64,000 bases of DNA from Methanosarcina baikalica (GTDB taxonomy: Archaea; Halobacteriota; Methanosarcinia; Methanosarcinales; Methanosarcinaceae). Shown piece after piece: positions 62,388-64,000 of the stretch. The translations under genes and the position numbers were made by a program. The notes beneath the pieces are model-generated. The model was not told the DNA's origin and made no database searches. It was given only the letters and a program-made list of their open reading frames with translations. The first letter of the stretch is position 1, and each line of letters begins with the position of its first letter. The stretch spans positions 1 to 64,000 of the forward strand of contig NZ_JAVKPK010000002.1 of NCBI RefSeq assembly GCF_031461075.1, written 5' to 3'.

Positions 62388-63550
62388 TATTTTTCACCTC
62401 CGGTTTTCTCTGAAGCGCTTTCTTCGGCAAAGCCTTCCTCGTCCTCAGGTCTTTTCAGGACAGTTCTTCTGACAGCGTGAGCCCCTGCAGCAAGCAGAGC
62501 ACCTCCTATTGCCACACCTGCTACAGTACTGATATTCGTACCTAAAATTCCTGTTTTCTCAATTTCCACGAAAAAAGGCCTTGATGAATCCGGGAAGCCA
62601 GGTTCAACACAGGATATACAGGGAGAACCTGCCATCGGACATAAATTAAGGTGGCCATTCCAGTGGCGAGTACCACAATCGGCATGGGAATAAGGACCCT
62701 TGCACCCTAGTTTCCATAGGCATTTTTCTCCACCGACTGTCAGATCAAATTCTCCACGGTCATAGTATCCGCGACGAGGACAGTTATCATGGACAACATG
62801 GTCAGGCGGGAAGAAAACCTTTGGACGCTTCCATCGATCCAGTACATAAGGCAAATCGTCAGGTATCTTTATCTTTCCCAGAACAACTGCGCCTATTGTC
62901 AAAAACACCCAGTCAGGATGTGCAGGACAACCGCCAATATTGATAACCGGTGTATTGATACCAAGCAGGTCTACAATCCCTTTTGATGAATCTTCCATAG
63001 TAAAGGCAATTCCACGGGGATCCAGAAGTTCAACTATATCACTCTTAGCAGCGTTCACCCCACTGTTAGTTGCACACTGCCCGATTGCAACAATTACTGA
63101 GGCATTTTTCGCAACTTTCTCGTAAATTTCCTTATAGGGCCTGCCCCCGTACATAAGATATTTCCCGGAACCTTGAGGTCCGTTCGCGACTGCTCCCTCA
63201 GAGACAAGAACGTAACCTTTTTCCCTTTCCATGATTTCATCCAGCATGATCTCAGAGTTCAGCTCACTGGTATTTGCGAGTTTTCCATCCACGAAAATTC
63301 CCTGCTGCATCATTAAAACTTCATGATAGAGCAGTTTGAGATTGTAAACCCGAAGGAATTCGACGATATCAGGCGATCCTCCGTCCAGCATTGATATGGT
63401 ACAGCCACTATCCATTACTCCGTGAAGCCATACGACTTTAGTTTCCGAAAGCTCAAGGGCTTTTGCCATATCGCTTTTATATGTTTGTAAAAACAGTGAG
63501 GCCCCCAATACCCCGACAGCCTTTATAAAAGTCCGTCGATCCATCTTCAT
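62387..63550 (-). CDS. vhoG: Methanophenazine-reducing [NiFe] hydrogenase, small subunit
   Basis: A 387-residue iron-sulfur subunit. It begins with a twin-arginine signal, MDRRTFIKAVGVLGASLFL, so the G-A complex is exported folded and works on the outer face. Cys residues for three clusters are present in VMDSGCTISML, VGQCATNSG, IGGCPAHPDW, CKGPYSHADCGTRHW and CPMAGSPCISC. A C-terminal membrane helix (TVAGVAIGGALLAAGAHAV) anchors it. Upstream the frame remains open for about 20 codons (SNESLLEKFKNLDF) but has no standard start. Confidence 0.96.
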   Translation of the reverse strand: MKMDRRTFIKAVGVLGASLFLQTYKSDMAKALELSETKVVWLHGVMDSGCTISMLDGGSPDIVEFLRVYNLKLLYHEVLMMQQGIFVDGKLANTSELNSEIMLDEIMEREKGYVLVSEGAVANGPQGSGKYLMYGGRPYKEIYEKVAKNASVIVAIGQCATNSGVNAAKSDIVELLDPRGIAFTMEDSSKGIVDLLGINTPVINIGGCPAHPDWVFLTIGAVVLGKIKIPDDLPYVLDRWKRPKVFFPPDHVVHDNCPRRGYYDRGEFDLTVGGEKCLWKLGCKGPYSHADCGTRHWNGHLNLCPMAGSPCISCVEPGFPDSSRPFFVEIEKTGILGTNISTVAGVAIGGALLAAGAHAVRRTVLKRPEDEEGFAEESASEKTGGEK

Positions 63551-63622
63551 AAAATCGAGATTTTTAAACTTTTCAAGTAAGCTCTCATTACTCGTTCCAT
63601 TTCCCCCACTATCGCAAATCTT

Positions 63623-63645
63623 TTTATATAGAGATATATATAAGA
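63623..63645 (-). promoter_or_regulatory. Probable vhoGAC promoter
   Basis: Read leftward, TTATATATATCTCTATATAAAAAG at about 63622-63645 contains two overlapping TATA-type sequences about 75-90 bp upstream of the vhoG ATG, giving a leader of about 50 nt. Confidence 0.5.
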
Positions 63646-63963
63646 TAGGGCTTAATATATTAAAAGACTATCATAATCCCTATCTACTTGCTTTGTAAAT
63701 AACCTTTGAGTGCTAAAAAACAGGTATTCTAAGAATGCATCTTTCTTTAGAGATATGTTGAAATTTTATAATTAACGCCCAATCTAACTACTTTTTAAAT
63801 AAATACATGTTTTATAAAAATTTATATAATTAAATACCCTTCTTTATTTATCGAAATTTAAAGGCTATGGCATATTTGCTATAGCATGTTTAAGAGTGAA
63901 TTTAATAGTGAAGGCTGTATATTTTAGAAAAGAAAACTATGCAGCAAATATGGGGGATAGAAT
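63646..63963. other. Intergenic region at the right edge
   Basis: AT-rich spacer with several TATA-like sequences; no gene visible. It separates vhoG from whatever follows beyond the window. Confidence 0.4.
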
Positions 63964-64000
63964 ATGACTATTGGGGACGGTCATGATTTAAGATCGCCGA
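63964..64000 (+). CDS. Possible start of a gene cut by the window edge
   Basis: An ATG preceded by GGGGGATAGAAT opens a frame reading MTIGDGHDLRSP before the sequence ends. Too short to judge; other nearby ATG codons are closed by stops within 16 codons. Confidence 0.2.
   Translation, partial: MTIGDGHDLRSP

Overview
The window is a piece of a Methanosarcina chromosome, that is, a cytochrome-containing methanogenic archaeon. The evidence is internal: a methanophenazine-reducing [NiFe] hydrogenase with a membrane cytochrome b (vhoGAC), the acetate-activating pair ackA-pta, three proteins built on the Methanosarcina-type S-layer duplication domain, ADP-dependent sugar kinases, an archaeal CCA-adding enzyme, a KEOPS Cgi121 subunit and an archaeal phosphoglycerate kinase. 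Gene spacing is loose, intergenic DNA is AT-rich with TATA boxes, and many gaps carry short tandem repeats or small inverted-repeat elements, as in large Methanosarcina genomes. The exact species cannot be fixed from sequence alone.

Layout. 1-8.6 kb: a stand-alone receiver protein downstream of a large GAF/multi-PAS histidine kinase, a His-rich cation-diffusion transporter, then a 2.2 kb gene-free region with structured repeats, and a VTT-family membrane protein. 8.9-18.5 kb: a surface-layer island with an 866-aa S-layer-domain protein, cca, a two-gene membrane protein/winged-helix pair, the major S-layer protein gene, and behind it scars of two other genes (a UPF0104-type membrane protein and a second copy of the 3' end of cca). 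18.6-26.5 kb: a tightly overlapping type I restriction-modification operon, hsdM - small DUF1016-like ORF - DUF1016 nuclease - hsdS - hsdR. 26.7-33.5 kb: OGG-type glycosylase, two tandem ADP-dependent kinases (pfkC and a paralogue), argJ, a CBS protein and argC, all leftward. 33.9-38.5 kb: nucleoside deoxyribosyltransferase, a 56-aa CxxC protein, a GNAT acetyltransferase, remnants of a second type I R-M locus (hsdM and hsdR C-terminal fragments) on both sides of an acidic 321-aa ORF, a strong RNA-like hairpin, and hsp20. 38.7-43 kb: AMMECR1, pgk, family-4 uracil-DNA glycosylase, a second small Hsp20-like protein and two tandem ferredoxins. 43.3-47.2 kb: a single-domain secreted S-layer-like protein and a three-gene operon of a membrane-anchored winged-helix regulator, a membrane-anchored Ig-like protein and a HEAT-repeat protein. 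47.5-59.4 kb: ackA-pta, an EEP-family hydrolase, a cupin, an unknown protein, a tRNA methylthiotransferase, glpX, a glutamine amidotransferase, an unknown membrane protein and Cgi121. 59.5-63.6 kb: a 46-aa membrane peptide gene and vhoC-vhoA-vhoG.

Together: VhoGAC feeds electrons from H2 to methanophenazine; AckA and Pta make acetyl-CoA from acetate; PfkC, Pgk and GlpX belong to glycolysis/gluconeogenesis and glycogen turnover; ArgC and ArgJ to arginine synthesis; the S-layer genes build the cell surface.

The signals I rate highest are: (1) a family of in-frame 27-bp palindromes at a 36-bp (12-codon) period inside the two DUF1016-type genes of the restriction operon; (2) the membrane-anchored regulator/Ig-like/HEAT operon, which looks like an undescribed envelope-sensing unit; (3) gene scars and a partial cca duplication that bracket the S-layer gene; (4) a decayed second type I R-M locus surrounding an intact acidic ORF; (5) a nested hairpin upstream of hsp20.
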